A stretch of DNA of 64,000 nt from Azospirillum sp. 412522 (GCF_019805165.1 NZ_RWIJ01000002.1:310001-374000), one strand, 5' to 3'; numbered from the stretch's first letter, positions 18,201 to 26,378 are shown. The notes: generated from the letters alone by a model not told the origin. Numbers and translations are program-made.

Positions 18201-18959
18201 TCAGACCAGCGACAGCTCCACGACGAAGTCATAGGCGTCGCCGCGGTAGTGGGAACGGACGAACTCCAGCGGAGTCCCGTTCTCCAGGAAGGTGCGGCGT
18301 TCAATGTAGAGGGCCGGCGCGCCGTCCGGAACCCCCAGAAGCGCCGCCTGATCCGCCGGCAGGCGAATGGCAGACAAGCGTTGAAGCGCACGGAAAGGTG
18401 GATGGCCGCGCCCGCGCAGGGTCTCGTACAGGGATCCCTGCACCAGATCGGGGTCGGGCAGGACGCTGGCCGGCAGGGCGCTGAGTTCGATGGCGAGCGG
18501 GGTGCCGTCGGCCAGACGAAGCCGGTGCAGACGCACCACCTCCGCCCCCGGCCGCAGGCCCAGCGCCATCGCCTCCTCCGGTGTCGCGGTGGCGACGGAG
18601 CGGCCGAGCCAGCGCGAATCCGGCTTCAGCCCGCGCCCGCCGATGTCCTCGGTGAAGCTGGTCAGGGCGGAGAGCCGCTGTTCCACATGGGGGCTGCGGT
18701 TGATGAAGGTGCCGGCGCCCTGGCGCTGGTGCAGCAGCCCTTCCGCGATCAGTTCGCGCAGGGCCTTGCGCACGGTGACGCGCGACACGCCGAAGGCTTC
18801 CGCCAGTTCCCGCTCGCCGGGCAACGCGTCCTGGTCGGTCAGCCGGCCTTCGACGATCAGCGTCCGCAGATGCCGCGCCAGCTGCAGGTACAGCGGCAGG
18901 GGCAGGGCGTCCGACAGGGCCGTCGGGTCGAACGGGGCCGCGGCGGCGGCAGTGGACAT
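18201..18959 (-). CDS. GntR/HutC-family regulator of amino-sugar genes
   Basis: This 252-residue protein has an N-terminal winged helix (LPLYLQLARHLRTLI, then LAEAFGVSRVTVRKALREL at about 45-65) and a C-terminal UTRA ligand domain (LHRLRLADGTPLAIE, YIERRTFLENGTPLEFVRS). This is the architecture of NagR/DasR/NagQ, which sense GlcN-6-P or GlcNAc-6-P. I chose the ATG at 18959 because GGAGTGG lies 8 bases upstream. It is divergent from the murQ-like gene and co-directional with the HAD gene. The TGGTAT/ATACCA palindrome before nagB and half-sites in its own promoter region are its likely targets. Confidence 0.88.
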   Translation of the reverse strand: MSTAAAAAPFDPTALSDALPLPLYLQLARHLRTLIVEGRLTDQDALPGERELAEAFGVSRVTVRKALRELIAEGLLHQRQGAGTFINRSPHVEQRLSALTSFTEDIGGRGLKPDSRWLGRSVATATPEEAMALGLRPGAEVVRLHRLRLADGTPLAIELSALPASVLPDPDLVQGSLYETLRGRGHPPFRALQRLSAIRLPADQAALLGVPDGAPALYIERRTFLENGTPLEFVRSHYRGDAYDFVVELSLV

Positions 18960-18992
18960 CGGCAACCACTCCAGTGCTCCGGGACCGGCATG

Positions 18993-19122
18993 ATACCACT
19001 GAAAGGCCTCTGGGCAACAGCCGCGGGGTGGAGCGCACAAAGGCAAGCACGATTGTGACCGTTTTCAGATTGCGGAATGTCCGGATTTTGGTATCCTGCG
19101 CATACAGTCCAATCTAATACCA
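18993..19122. promoter_or_regulatory. TGGTAT/ATACCA half-sites between gntR and murQ-like gene
   Basis: The divergent region carries ATACCA at 18993-18998, TGGTAT at 19089-19094 and ATACCA at 19117-19122. None makes a full palindrome with the 2-base spacing seen at 15149, but three half-sites in 130 bases next to the regulator gene suggest autoregulation. Confidence 0.4.
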
Positions 19123-19197
19123 CCAACCTAGACACACCACCAACCCAGAGACACCGGGTACCGGACCAGCGTCCGGACCGGGAGCGGAGCCGAAGCG

Positions 19198-20106
19198 ATG
19201 GCGGGCGGCACGGAAGATGCGGCGAACCGGTACAGCCGGCTGGACGTGTGGCCGGCGGCCGAACTGATGACGGCCCTGTGGGAGGGGCAGACGCGGGCGC
19301 TCGCCGCCTGTGTCCCGGCGTTGCCGCCGGTCGCCGCCGCCGTGGAGGCCGCAGCGGCTCGCCTGTCCGGCGGGCGCGGACGGCTGGTCTATGCCGGCGC
19401 CGGATCCTCGGCCATGGTGGCGGCGCTCGACGGGCTGGATCTGGGGCCGACCTTCGACTGGCCGGCGGAACGGCTGGTGCTGCTGATCGCCGGCGGGCTC
19501 GACCTGTCGCGCGGGCTGGCCGGGGCGGCGGAGGATGACGAGGGGGCCGGGCGCGCCGATGCCGGGCGGGCGGGGGTTTCCGCCGCCGACGTGGTGGTCG
19601 GGCTGTCGGCCAGCGGCGCCAGCGCCTATACCGTCGGCGTCCTGCGCGCGGCGCGGGAGGCGGGGGCGCTGACCATGGGCGTCGCCAGCAGCGCCGGCTC
19701 CCCCCTGCTGGAGGCGGCGGAGCATCCGGTGCTGACCGCGACGGGGGCGGAGGTGATCGCCGGATCGACCCGGCTCGGCGCCGGCACCGCGCAGAAGGTG
19801 GTGCTGAACCTGTTTTCGACCGGCGTCATGACGGCGCTCGGCAACGTCTACGACAATTTGATGATCAATGTCCGGCCGGAGAACGCCAAGCTCCGCCGCC
19901 GCTGCACCGCCATGGTCGCCCGCATCGCCCGGGTGGACGAGGATGCTGCCGGCGCGGCGCTGGAGCGGCATGGCGACGTGCGTCGCGCCGTTCTGGGGCT
20001 GGCCGGGCTGGACGGTTTGGACATCGACAGGCTGCTGGCCGAGACCGGCGGCAATCTGCGCAAGGCGATGGAGCGGGCAAAATCCGTCGCCGCGAAAGAG
20101 ACCTGA
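19198..20106 (+). CDS. murQ: N-acetylmuramic acid 6-phosphate etherase-like SIS protein
   Basis: This 302-residue protein matches MurQ along its length, with GRLVYAGAGSSAMVAALDG near residue 60, DVVVGLSASGASAYTVGVL near 130, and GAEVIAGSTRLGAGTAQKVVLNLFSTG near 183. MurQ cleaves the lactyl ether of MurNAc-6-P to give GlcNAc-6-P, which would feed nagA. Compared with E. coli MurQ (from memory), the second catalytic Glu is kept (Glu112 in AAEDDE). The first, Glu83 of the DASECPPT motif, is replaced by Asp81 in DGLDLGPT. Activity or substrate may therefore differ. It is divergent from the GntR gene. Confidence 0.82.
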   Translation: MAGGTEDAANRYSRLDVWPAAELMTALWEGQTRALAACVPALPPVAAAVEAAAARLSGGRGRLVYAGAGSSAMVAALDGLDLGPTFDWPAERLVLLIAGGLDLSRGLAGAAEDDEGAGRADAGRAGVSAADVVVGLSASGASAYTVGVLRAAREAGALTMGVASSAGSPLLEAAEHPVLTATGAEVIAGSTRLGAGTAQKVVLNLFSTGVMTALGNVYDNLMINVRPENAKLRRRCTAMVARIARVDEDAAGAALERHGDVRRAVLGLAGLDGLDIDRLLAETGGNLRKAMERAKSVAAKET

Positions 20107-20143
20107 GGGAAAAGCGGAAGAGCGGCGGCGCTTAGAGTGCGAT

Positions 20144-20169
20144 CGCTTCAAGCGATATCGCTCGAAGCG
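20144..20169. repeat. 26-bp near-perfect palindrome after murQ-like gene
   Basis: CGCTTCAAGCGAT at 20144-20156 is followed directly by its near-complement ATCGCTCGAAGCG, with one mismatched pair. It sits 37 bases after the murQ-like stop and 124 before the next gene. It may be a terminator stem, a dispersed palindrome or a protein-binding site. There is no T-run. Confidence 0.5.
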
Positions 20170-20293
20170 TGAATCACACGGAAAAACAAAAGCTTAGAGG
20201 CGCCAGCCGCCAGACCATCAATCATCCTGCCATCAACCATCCTGTCGGCCCGGCCCGTTGAGGCCGAGCCCCGTTGTACTGGGAGACGTCCGA

Positions 20294-21760
20294 ATGTCTG
20301 CTGATCGTTTGTCGGGCGACCGTTTTTCGGGCGTCCAGAGGCTTGGGCGGGCGCTGATGCTGCCGATCGCCGTGTTGCCCATCGCCGGGCTGCTGCTGCG
20401 CATCGGCCAGCCCGACCTGCTGAACATCGCCTTCATCGCCGCGGCGGGCGACGCCGTCTTCTCCAACCTGGGCGTCCTGTTCGCCGTCGGCATCGCCATC
20501 GGCTTCGCCCGCGAGAACCACGGCGCGGCCGGGCTTGCCGGCGCGGTAGGCTATTTCGTGGCGGTGAAGGGCGCCGTGGTGCTGAGCGGCGTCGCGCCCG
20601 AACTGGTGGCGAAGATGTCGAGCCGCATCAGCATCCCGGTCGGCATACTGATCGGCATCATCGCCGGCCAGCTCTACAACAAATACAAGGACATCAAGCT
20701 GCCGGACTATCTCGCCTTCTTCGGCGGGCGGCGCTTCGTGCCCATCGTCACCGGTCTGGCGGCGCTGGGGATCGCGCTGGTCTTCGGCTATGGCTGGCCC
20801 GTCGTCGATTCCGGACTGACCGCGCTGACCACCGGCGTGCTGGGGCTGGGCAAGGTCGGCCTGTTCCTCTACGGCGTGCTGAACCGCATCCTGATCATCA
20901 CCGGCCTGCACCACATCATCAACAACATCGCCTGGTTCCTGCTGGGCGACTATCAGGGCGTCACCGGCGACCTGAACCGCTTCTTCAAGGGCGATCCGAC
21001 GGCCGGCGCCTTCATGGCCGGCTTCTTCCCGGTGATGATGTTCGGACTGCCGGCCGCCTGCCTCGCCATGTACCACACCGCCAAGCCGGAGAACCGCGCG
21101 GCGGTCGGCGGCGTGCTGCTGTCGATGGCGCTGACCGCCTTCCTGACCGGCGTGACCGAGCCGGTGGAATTCGCCTTCATGTTCCTGGCGCCGGCGCTGT
21201 TCGCCGTCCATGCCGTGCTGACCGGCCTGTCGATGGTGCTGATGGACGTGCTGAACGTGAAGCTGGGCTTCGGCTTCTCGGCGGGTCTGTTCGACTATGT
21301 GCTGAACTACGGCAAGGCGACCAACCCGATCCTGCTGCTGCCGGTCGGTGCCGCATATTTCGCCATCTATTACGGGCTGTTCCGCGTCGTCATCCAGCGC
21401 TTCGACCTGAAGACGCTGGGCCGCGACGACATCGCCGTTCCCGCCGGCCAGGCGCCGGCCGGTGCCGGTGTCCGCATCCCCGCCGCCGGCGTCGCACCGG
21501 TCAGCGACCGGGCCGGCGCCTATGTCGCCGCGCTCGGCGGCGCGGGCAACCTGCGGTCGGTCGAGGCCTGCACCACCCGCCTGCGCCTGAACGTCGCCGA
21601 CGCCAGCCGGGTGAACGAGGTGGAGCTGAAACGGATCGGTGCCCGCGGCGTGGTGAAGCCGTCGGCCAACTCGGTCCAGGTGATCGTCGGCCCCATCGCC
21701 GACCAGCTGGCCGGCGAGATCCAGGATTCCCTGAACGCATCGGCGGGCATGAGGGTCTGA
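20294..21760 (+). CDS. PTS permease EIICB, glucose/N-acetylglucosamine family
   Basis: The 488-residue membrane protein has an EIIC domain with LHHIINNIAWFLLG near residue 205 and GVTEPVEFAFMFLAP near 287. A single EIIB domain follows, with phospho-Cys426 in ACTTRLRLNV. It lacks an EIIA domain and so must take phosphate from the EIIA-HPr-EI protein. This is the second permease of the family in 7 kb and the two are clearly paralogous, so they probably take different sugars, for example GlcNAc and a MurNAc- or chitobiose-like sugar. GGGAGA lies 8 bases before the ATG. A strong terminator follows. Confidence 0.9.
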   Translation: MSADRLSGDRFSGVQRLGRALMLPIAVLPIAGLLLRIGQPDLLNIAFIAAAGDAVFSNLGVLFAVGIAIGFARENHGAAGLAGAVGYFVAVKGAVVLSGVAPELVAKMSSRISIPVGILIGIIAGQLYNKYKDIKLPDYLAFFGGRRFVPIVTGLAALGIALVFGYGWPVVDSGLTALTTGVLGLGKVGLFLYGVLNRILIITGLHHIINNIAWFLLGDYQGVTGDLNRFFKGDPTAGAFMAGFFPVMMFGLPAACLAMYHTAKPENRAAVGGVLLSMALTAFLTGVTEPVEFAFMFLAPALFAVHAVLTGLSMVLMDVLNVKLGFGFSAGLFDYVLNYGKATNPILLLPVGAAYFAIYYGLFRVVIQRFDLKTLGRDDIAVPAGQAPAGAGVRIPAAGVAPVSDRAGAYVAALGGAGNLRSVEACTTRLRLNVADASRVNEVELKRIGARGVVKPSANSVQVIVGPIADQLAGEIQDSLNASAGMRV

Positions 21761-21784
21761 CCTGAATCACCCCGGTCCCGACAT

Positions 21785-21828
21785 AGGAAAGCCCCGGTCC
21801 CTTGCGGAACCGGGGCTTTCCTTTTTTT
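21785..21828 (+). terminator. Rho-independent terminator
   Basis: AGGAAAGCCCCGGT (21785-21798) pairs with ACCGGGGCTTTCCT (21809-21822), and seven T follow (21822-21828). It ends the amino-sugar island. The AGGAAA side gives a weaker signal for the convergent GntR gene, whose stop is at 21844. Confidence 0.93.
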
Positions 21829-21843
21829 GGAGCCTGCGGACCG

Positions 21844-22596
21844 TCAGGCCGGTTCCGGTTCGTCGGCGAAGATCGCCTTCAGGTCGATGCGGGCGTCCGT
21901 CTTCGCCTCCAGGTCCAGTTGCCGTTCGACCTCGTCGAGATGGTCGATCATCAGCGCGGTCGCCTCGCCCGGCCGGTTGCCGATCAGCGCGGCGATCAGG
22001 CGGCGGTGATCGTCGGCGGAGCAGGTGTGCGACGACCGCCGCTCGAATGCCGCGATGGCGAGGCTGGAACGGTCGATCAGGTCGGTCAGGATGCCGGCCA
22101 GCGTCGCGTTGCCGGCGACCTCCGCCAGCAGAAGGTGGAACTGGCCGGATAGCCGGATCATCGCCTTGCGGTCGGCATCGCGCTCCGCCGCATCCTCCAG
22201 CGCGCCATGGTCGCGCAGCCGGTCCAGCAGGTCGGCGGGCAGGGGGCGAGGCAGGCGTTCGAGCCGCTCCATGATCGCGCGCTCGACGATGCGCCGCGCC
22301 TCGAACACCTCGCGCGCTTCCCGAGGCGTCGGCTTCGCGACGAAGGCGCCGCGGTTGGGGATCAGCGTCACCACCCGCCGCTGCGCCAGCAGGAGCAGCA
22401 CCTTGCGCACCCGCTCGCGGCTGACGCCGAAGGCCTCGGCCAGGCTTTCCTCCGTCAGTTTGGTGCCGGGCGGCAGGCGGCGGTCGGCGATGGCCTCCCC
22501 GATGCTGCGGACGATGCGGGCTTCGGCGCTGCTGCGAGCACCGGTGCGGGCACGGGGCTCGCGGCGGGGCGTCTTGGTGGGGGAGGCGGTCGTCAT
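21844..22596 (-). CDS. GntR-family regulator, FCD (FadR C-terminal) type
   Basis: This 250-residue regulator has a basic N-terminal tail, a winged helix (LTEESLAEAFGVSRERVRKVLLLL, about 47-70) and a helical FCD domain. The FCD metal-site residues appear in FEARRIVERAIMERL, LSGQFHLLLAEVAGN and HRRLIAALIGNRPGEATALMIDHL. It is divergent from the ABC transporter operon, and two copies of TTGTGCACAA flank the gap, so it probably represses that operon and itself. The start at 22596 lacks a purine-rich ribosome site (the upstream bases read CTCCGGCC), so translation may be weak or the start may differ. Confidence 0.87.
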   Translation of the reverse strand: MTTASPTKTPRREPRARTGARSSAEARIVRSIGEAIADRRLPPGTKLTEESLAEAFGVSRERVRKVLLLLAQRRVVTLIPNRGAFVAKPTPREAREVFEARRIVERAIMERLERLPRPLPADLLDRLRDHGALEDAAERDADRKAMIRLSGQFHLLLAEVAGNATLAGILTDLIDRSSLAIAAFERRSSHTCSADDHRRLIAALIGNRPGEATALMIDHLDEVERQLDLEAKTDARIDLKAIFADEPEPA

Positions 22597-22642
22597 GGCC
22601 GGAGGGAGCGCTTTTGTCGGTGTGCGGGAAACGCATCGAAGA

Positions 22643-22652
22643 TTGTGCACAA
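22643..22652. promoter_or_regulatory. Operator TTGTGCACAA, copy 1
   Basis: A perfect 10-base palindrome 46 bases upstream of the GntR start codon, well placed to autoregulate that gene. A partial copy, TGCACAATTG, lies at 22748-22757. Confidence 0.65.
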
Positions 22653-22813
22653 AGTGGGCCAGCAGGGAAGCGGCAATCTGCGGGGCGGGGCGACGATGAT
22701 CGCCGCAGCCGGGGTTGCCCAAATCGGCGGCATCACGCCGAATACCTGCACAATTGCTGATCCGTTGCGCAGAAGCGGACAGGAGAACCGGCCGTTTTCC
22801 GCCGTCCAACCGC

Positions 22814-22829
22814 TGGCACGCGGCATGCA
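22814..22829 (+). promoter_or_regulatory. Sigma-54 promoter for the ABC transporter operon
   Basis: TGGCACGCGGCATGCA matches the consensus TGGCACGNNNNTTGCA at all but one fixed base, with the required GG-N10-GC spacing (GG at 22815-22816, GC at 22827-22828). The expected start is near 22841, about 47 bases before the ATPase gene ATG. The operator at 22862 lies just downstream, where a bound repressor would block the polymerase. Confidence 0.75.
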
Positions 22830-22861
22830 GAAGGCGAACCGGTCACAAACGACCGCTCAGA

Positions 22862-22871
22862 TTGTGCACAA
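22862..22871. promoter_or_regulatory. Operator TTGTGCACAA, copy 2
   Basis: A perfect palindrome, 12 bases when flanked (ATTGTGCACAAT, 22861-22872). It lies between the sigma-54 promoter and the ribosome site GGAGG (22876-22880) of the transporter ATPase gene. The same 10 bases occur at 22643, so one regulator likely binds both. Confidence 0.75.
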
Positions 22872-22887
22872 TTCTGGAGGCCATCCG

Positions 22888-23895
22888 ATGACGGCAGGTT
22901 CGACGGTCGAGCTGGTGAAGCTGCGCAAGGCCTATGGCGGGACCGTGGCGGTGGACGGCATCGACCTCAGGATCGCAGCCGGCTCCTATTGCTGCCTGCT
23001 GGGGCCGAGCGGCTGCGGCAAGACCTCCACCCTGCGGATGATCGCCGGGCACGAGGACATCACCGACGGCGACCTGCTGATCGGCGACGCGGTGGTGAAC
23101 GACGATCCGCCGGCCAAGCGCGGCACCGCGATGATGTTCCAGAGCTACGCCCTGTTCCCGCATCTGGACTGCACCGACAACGTCGCCTTCAGCCTGAAGA
23201 TGAAGGGGGTGGCGAAGGAGGAGCGGCGGCGGCGTGCCGGCGAGATGCTGGACCTCGTCGACATGGGCAAATATGCCGGGCGCCTGCCGTCGCAGCTGTC
23301 CGGCGGCCAGCAGCAGCGCGTGGCGCTGGCCCGGGCGCTGATCACCCGGCCGGGCGTGCTTCTGCTGGACGAGCCGCTGTCGGCGCTCGACCCCTTCCTG
23401 CGCGTCCGCATGCGGGAGGAGCTTAAGCGCCTGCACCGCGACATCGGCATCACCTTCATCCACGTCACCCACAGCCAGACCGAGGCGATGGCGCTGGCCG
23501 ACCTCGCCGTGGTGATGAACCAGGGGCGGATCGAACAGGCCGGGCCGCCGCGCGAGCTGTTCAACCAGCCGCGCACCGCCTTCGTCGCCCGCTTCATCGG
23601 CGGCCACAACGTCATCGATGGCGGCGCGATCGGGGTTGGCGGCGGACATTGCGCGGTGCGGGCGGACCGCATTCAATTGGGCGGAGCCGATCTGCCGACG
23701 GAAATCCAGGTGGAGGGGACGGTGCGGTCGCTGGAGTATCACGGCGCCTCCGTCCATCTCAGCCTCGACGTCCCCGGTTCCGACGAGTTCGCCGTCGTGC
23801 TGGACGAGGCCCGCTATTTCGACGCGCCGGTCGGCGTGGGCGACCGCGTGCGCGCCGGCTGGGGCCGGCGGGACATCCACCCCCTGGTGGCCTGA
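22888..23895 (+). CDS. ABC transporter ATP-binding protein, polyamine/opine type (PotA-like)
   Basis: The 335-residue protein has Walker A GPSGCGKT (residues 39-46), the signature LSGGQQQRVALARAL, Walker B VLLLDEPLSALD and the H-loop HVTHSQTEAMALAD. A C-terminal TOBE-like domain of about 90 residues follows. It powers import with the binding protein and two permeases downstream. I start it at 22888 with GGAGG 7 bases upstream. The longer frame from 22207 crosses the regulatory region. Regulation by sigma-54 and the divergent GntR protein is suggested by the sites upstream. Confidence 0.93.
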   Translation: MTAGSTVELVKLRKAYGGTVAVDGIDLRIAAGSYCCLLGPSGCGKTSTLRMIAGHEDITDGDLLIGDAVVNDDPPAKRGTAMMFQSYALFPHLDCTDNVAFSLKMKGVAKEERRRRAGEMLDLVDMGKYAGRLPSQLSGGQQQRVALARALITRPGVLLLDEPLSALDPFLRVRMREELKRLHRDIGITFIHVTHSQTEAMALADLAVVMNQGRIEQAGPPRELFNQPRTAFVARFIGGHNVIDGGAIGVGGGHCAVRADRIQLGGADLPTEIQVEGTVRSLEYHGASVHLSLDVPGSDEFAVVLDEARYFDAPVGVGDRVRAGWGRRDIHPLVA

Positions 23896-23953
23896 CCCTT
23901 TTCCAAAAAGCGCTCATCAAAAACAAGCAGACGAACAGACTGGAGGCTCAGCG

Positions 23954-25267
23954 ATGACCGACACCCGTACTCCTTCGAGGTCCGCGACACCGTCGACCGG
24001 CGTCAGCCGCCGCACCCTGCTGAAGGGCACCGCCGCCGTGGCGGGCGCCGCCGTCGGCTCCGGCGCCATCACCGGATTTCCGACCATCTGGGCGCAGAAC
24101 ATCAAGAACGTCACGCTGCGCCAGTTCGGCACCGGCGTGTCGAACCTGAATGCCGTCGCCGACAAGGTGAAGGAGGATCTGGGCTTCACGCTGCAGATGA
24201 CGGCACTGGATTCCGACGCGGTGACCCAGCGCGCGGTGACCCAGCCGAAATCCTACGACATCGCCGACATCGAATACTGGATCGGCAAGAAGGTGTTCCC
24301 GGCCGGCGTCATGCAGCCGATGGACGTGAAGAAGATCAAGAATTTCGACAAGATCGTCCCGATCTTCATCACCGGCAAGCTGACGCCGGACAGCGCCATC
24401 GCCCAGGGCACCGCTCCCCACACCGTCGGCTTCGTCGAGGGCAAGGACAGCACCAAGTTCGCCAAGGCGCCGACAGACTGGATGACGCTGATCCCGACCA
24501 TCTACAACGCCGACACGCTGGGCATCCGCCCCGATCTGGTCGGCCGGCCGATCTCCAGCTGGAAGGACCTGCTCGACCCCGCCTTCAAGGGCAAGGCGTC
24601 GCTGCTGAACATCCCGTCGATCGGCATCATGGACGCCGCCATGGTCTGCGAGGCGATGGGCGAGGTCAAGTACGGCGACAAGGGCAACATGACCAAGGAG
24701 GAGATCGACAAGACCCTCAAGATCATGACCGACGCCAAGAAGGCCGGCCAGTTCCGCGCCTTCTGGAAGACCTTCGACGAGAGCGTCAACCTGATGTCGT
24801 CGGGCGAGGTCATCATCCAGTCGATGTGGTCGCCGGCCGTCGCCGCCGTGCGCGCCAAGGGCATCCAGTGCGTCTACCAGCCGCTGAAGGAGGGCTATCG
24901 CGCCTGGGGCGGCGGTCTCGGCATCGCCAAGCATCTGAGCGGGCTGGAGCTGGACGCGGCCTACGAATACATCAACTGGTACCTGTCGGGCTGGGTCGGC
25001 GCCTATCTGAACCGCCAGGGCTATTATTCGGCCGTGCTCGAAACCGCCAAGCAGCACATGTCGCCGGAGGAATGGGCCTTCTGGATGGAGGGCCAGCCGG
25101 CCAAGGCCGACATCCTCAGCCCCGAAGGCAAGGTGATGGAGAAGGCCGGCGCCGTGCGCGACGGCGGGTCGTTCCAGGAGCGCATGGGCCGCGTCGCCTG
25201 CTGGAACGCGGTGATGGACGAGGACCGCTACATGGTCCGCAAGTGGAACGAGTTCATCGCGGCGTAA
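23954..25267 (+). CDS. ABC transporter extracellular binding protein, family 1 (PotD-like), Tat-exported
   Basis: This 437-residue protein begins with a twin-arginine signal (SRRTLLKGTAAVAGAAVG, residues about 18-35) and a likely cleavage site after WAQ. The mature part shows bacterial extracellular solute-binding protein features, such as AINWYLSG-type C-terminal segments and the tryptophans that line a cleft. Family members of this length bind putrescine-like or other small nitrogenous compounds. The actual ligand is unknown. GGAGG lies 7 bases before the ATG. A pair of palindromic repeats separates it from the permease genes. Confidence 0.88.
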   Translation: MTDTRTPSRSATPSTGVSRRTLLKGTAAVAGAAVGSGAITGFPTIWAQNIKNVTLRQFGTGVSNLNAVADKVKEDLGFTLQMTALDSDAVTQRAVTQPKSYDIADIEYWIGKKVFPAGVMQPMDVKKIKNFDKIVPIFITGKLTPDSAIAQGTAPHTVGFVEGKDSTKFAKAPTDWMTLIPTIYNADTLGIRPDLVGRPISSWKDLLDPAFKGKASLLNIPSIGIMDAAMVCEAMGEVKYGDKGNMTKEEIDKTLKIMTDAKKAGQFRAFWKTFDESVNLMSSGEVIIQSMWSPAVAAVRAKGIQCVYQPLKEGYRAWGGGLGIAKHLSGLELDAAYEYINWYLSGWVGAYLNRQGYYSAVLETAKQHMSPEEWAFWMEGQPAKADILSPEGKVMEKAGAVRDGGSFQERMGRVACWNAVMDEDRYMVRKWNEFIAA

Positions 25268-25287
25268 TGTTTGCGGTCGCCAACCAT

Positions 25288-25326
25288 CCCCTCTCCCCCC
25301 TGGGGAGAGGGTTAGGGTGAGGGGGG
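25288..25326 (+). repeat. REP-like element, copy in + orientation
   Basis: The CCCCTCTCCCC / GGGGAGAGGG stem-loop (25288-25311) is followed by the tail TTAGGGTGAGGGGGG. It lies 20 bases after the binding-protein stop. The same element in reverse orientation follows at 25390. Confidence 0.8.
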
Positions 25327-25389
25327 AGCGTGGCGAGGATCTTCAAGAGTCGCGCACTCTCCGCTCCCTACTGAATCCACCCCATGCAT

Positions 25390-25428
25390 CCCCCTCACCC
25401 CGACCCTCTCCCCGGGGGGGAGAGGGGG
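25390..25428 (-). repeat. REP-like element, inverted copy
   Basis: The tail CCCCCTCACCCCGA is followed by the CCCTCTCCCC / GGGGAGAGGG stem (25404-25413 and 25417-25426). It is the inverted partner of the element at 25288, with about 65 bases between them, so the whole 140-base block could fold into one long structure in the mRNA between binding protein and permease. Confidence 0.8.
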
Positions 25429-25457
25429 ATTCTCATCAACCCGCAGGACACCCGCCG

Positions 25458-26375
25458 ATGACCCTGACCGCCGAAACGTCCCGACCGTCCGCCACGGCCG
25501 CCGCCGGCAGGGCGCGGCGTGTCCGCCTGTTGCCGCGCGTCGCCCCCTATCTCCAGGCGGCGCCGCTGACCGTCACGCTGCTGCTGTTCCTGCTGGTGCC
25601 GATCCTGACCATCGTTGCGGTCAGCTTCTGGGACTACGACAGCGTCCGCATCTACCCGGACTTCGTGCTGACCAACTACACCGAGCTGCTTACCTCGCCG
25701 GTCACCTGGAAGACCTATCTGAACACGCTGAAATACGCCGCACTGACCTGGGCGATCACGCTCGGCATCGGTTTCACGGTCGCCTATTTCCTGGCCTTCC
25801 ATGTGCGCTCCACCACCTGGCAGATGGTGCTGTTCCTGGTCTGTACCATCCCGTTCTGGACCTCCAACATCATCCGCATGATCTCGTGGATCCCGTTCCT
25901 GGGGCGCAACGGGCTGCTGAATTCCGGCCTGATCTCCGCAGGGATCATCGACCAGCCGCTGGAGTTCCTGCTGTTCTCCGACTTCTCGGTCGTGCTGGCC
26001 TTCGTCCATCTCTATGCGCTGTTCATGGTGGTGCCGATCTTCAATTCGATGATGCGCATCGACCGGGCGCTGATCGAAGCGGCGCGCGACGGCGGCGCCA
26101 GCGCGGCGCAGACGCTGTGGAACGTCATCCTGCCGCTGACCAAGCCCGGCATCGCCATCGGCTCGATCTTCGTCGTCACGCTGGTGATGGGCGACTTCAT
26201 CACCGTGCGGCTGATGAGCGGCGGGCAGAGCGCCTCCATCGGCCTGATGATCGCCAACGAGATCTCGCTGCTGCAATATCCGGCCGCCGCCGCCAACGCC
26301 GTGGTGCTGCTGGCCGTCGTCCTGATCATGGTGGTGGCGATGCTGCGCGTCGTCGATATCCGGAAGGAGCTGTGA
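25458..26375 (+). CDS. ABC transporter permease, PotB-like
   Basis: This 305-residue inner-membrane protein has six predicted membrane helices, the first at about residues 30-58 (LTVTLLLFLLVPILTIVAV). The EAA loop reads EAARDGGASAAQTLWNVILPLTKPG near residue 210, the contact site for the ATPase. It belongs to the PotB/HydABC permease group (BPD_transp_1). I start it at 25458 (AGGAC 8 bases upstream), since the longer frame from 25317 runs through the repeat block. The next permease gene begins 3 bases after its stop. Confidence 0.92.
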   Translation: MTLTAETSRPSATAAAGRARRVRLLPRVAPYLQAAPLTVTLLLFLLVPILTIVAVSFWDYDSVRIYPDFVLTNYTELLTSPVTWKTYLNTLKYAALTWAITLGIGFTVAYFLAFHVRSTTWQMVLFLVCTIPFWTSNIIRMISWIPFLGRNGLLNSGLISAGIIDQPLEFLLFSDFSVVLAFVHLYALFMVVPIFNSMMRIDRALIEAARDGGASAAQTLWNVILPLTKPGIAIGSIFVVTLVMGDFITVRLMSGGQSASIGLMIANEISLLQYPAAAANAVVLLAVVLIMVVAMLRVVDIRKEL

Positions 26376-26378
26376 GCG

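Noticed and set aside
22645..22661. NtrC-like site TGCACAAAGTGGGCC near the first TTGTGCACAA operator
   Set aside because: Spacing is one base short and the right half does not match TGGTGC. The palindrome explains the bases better.
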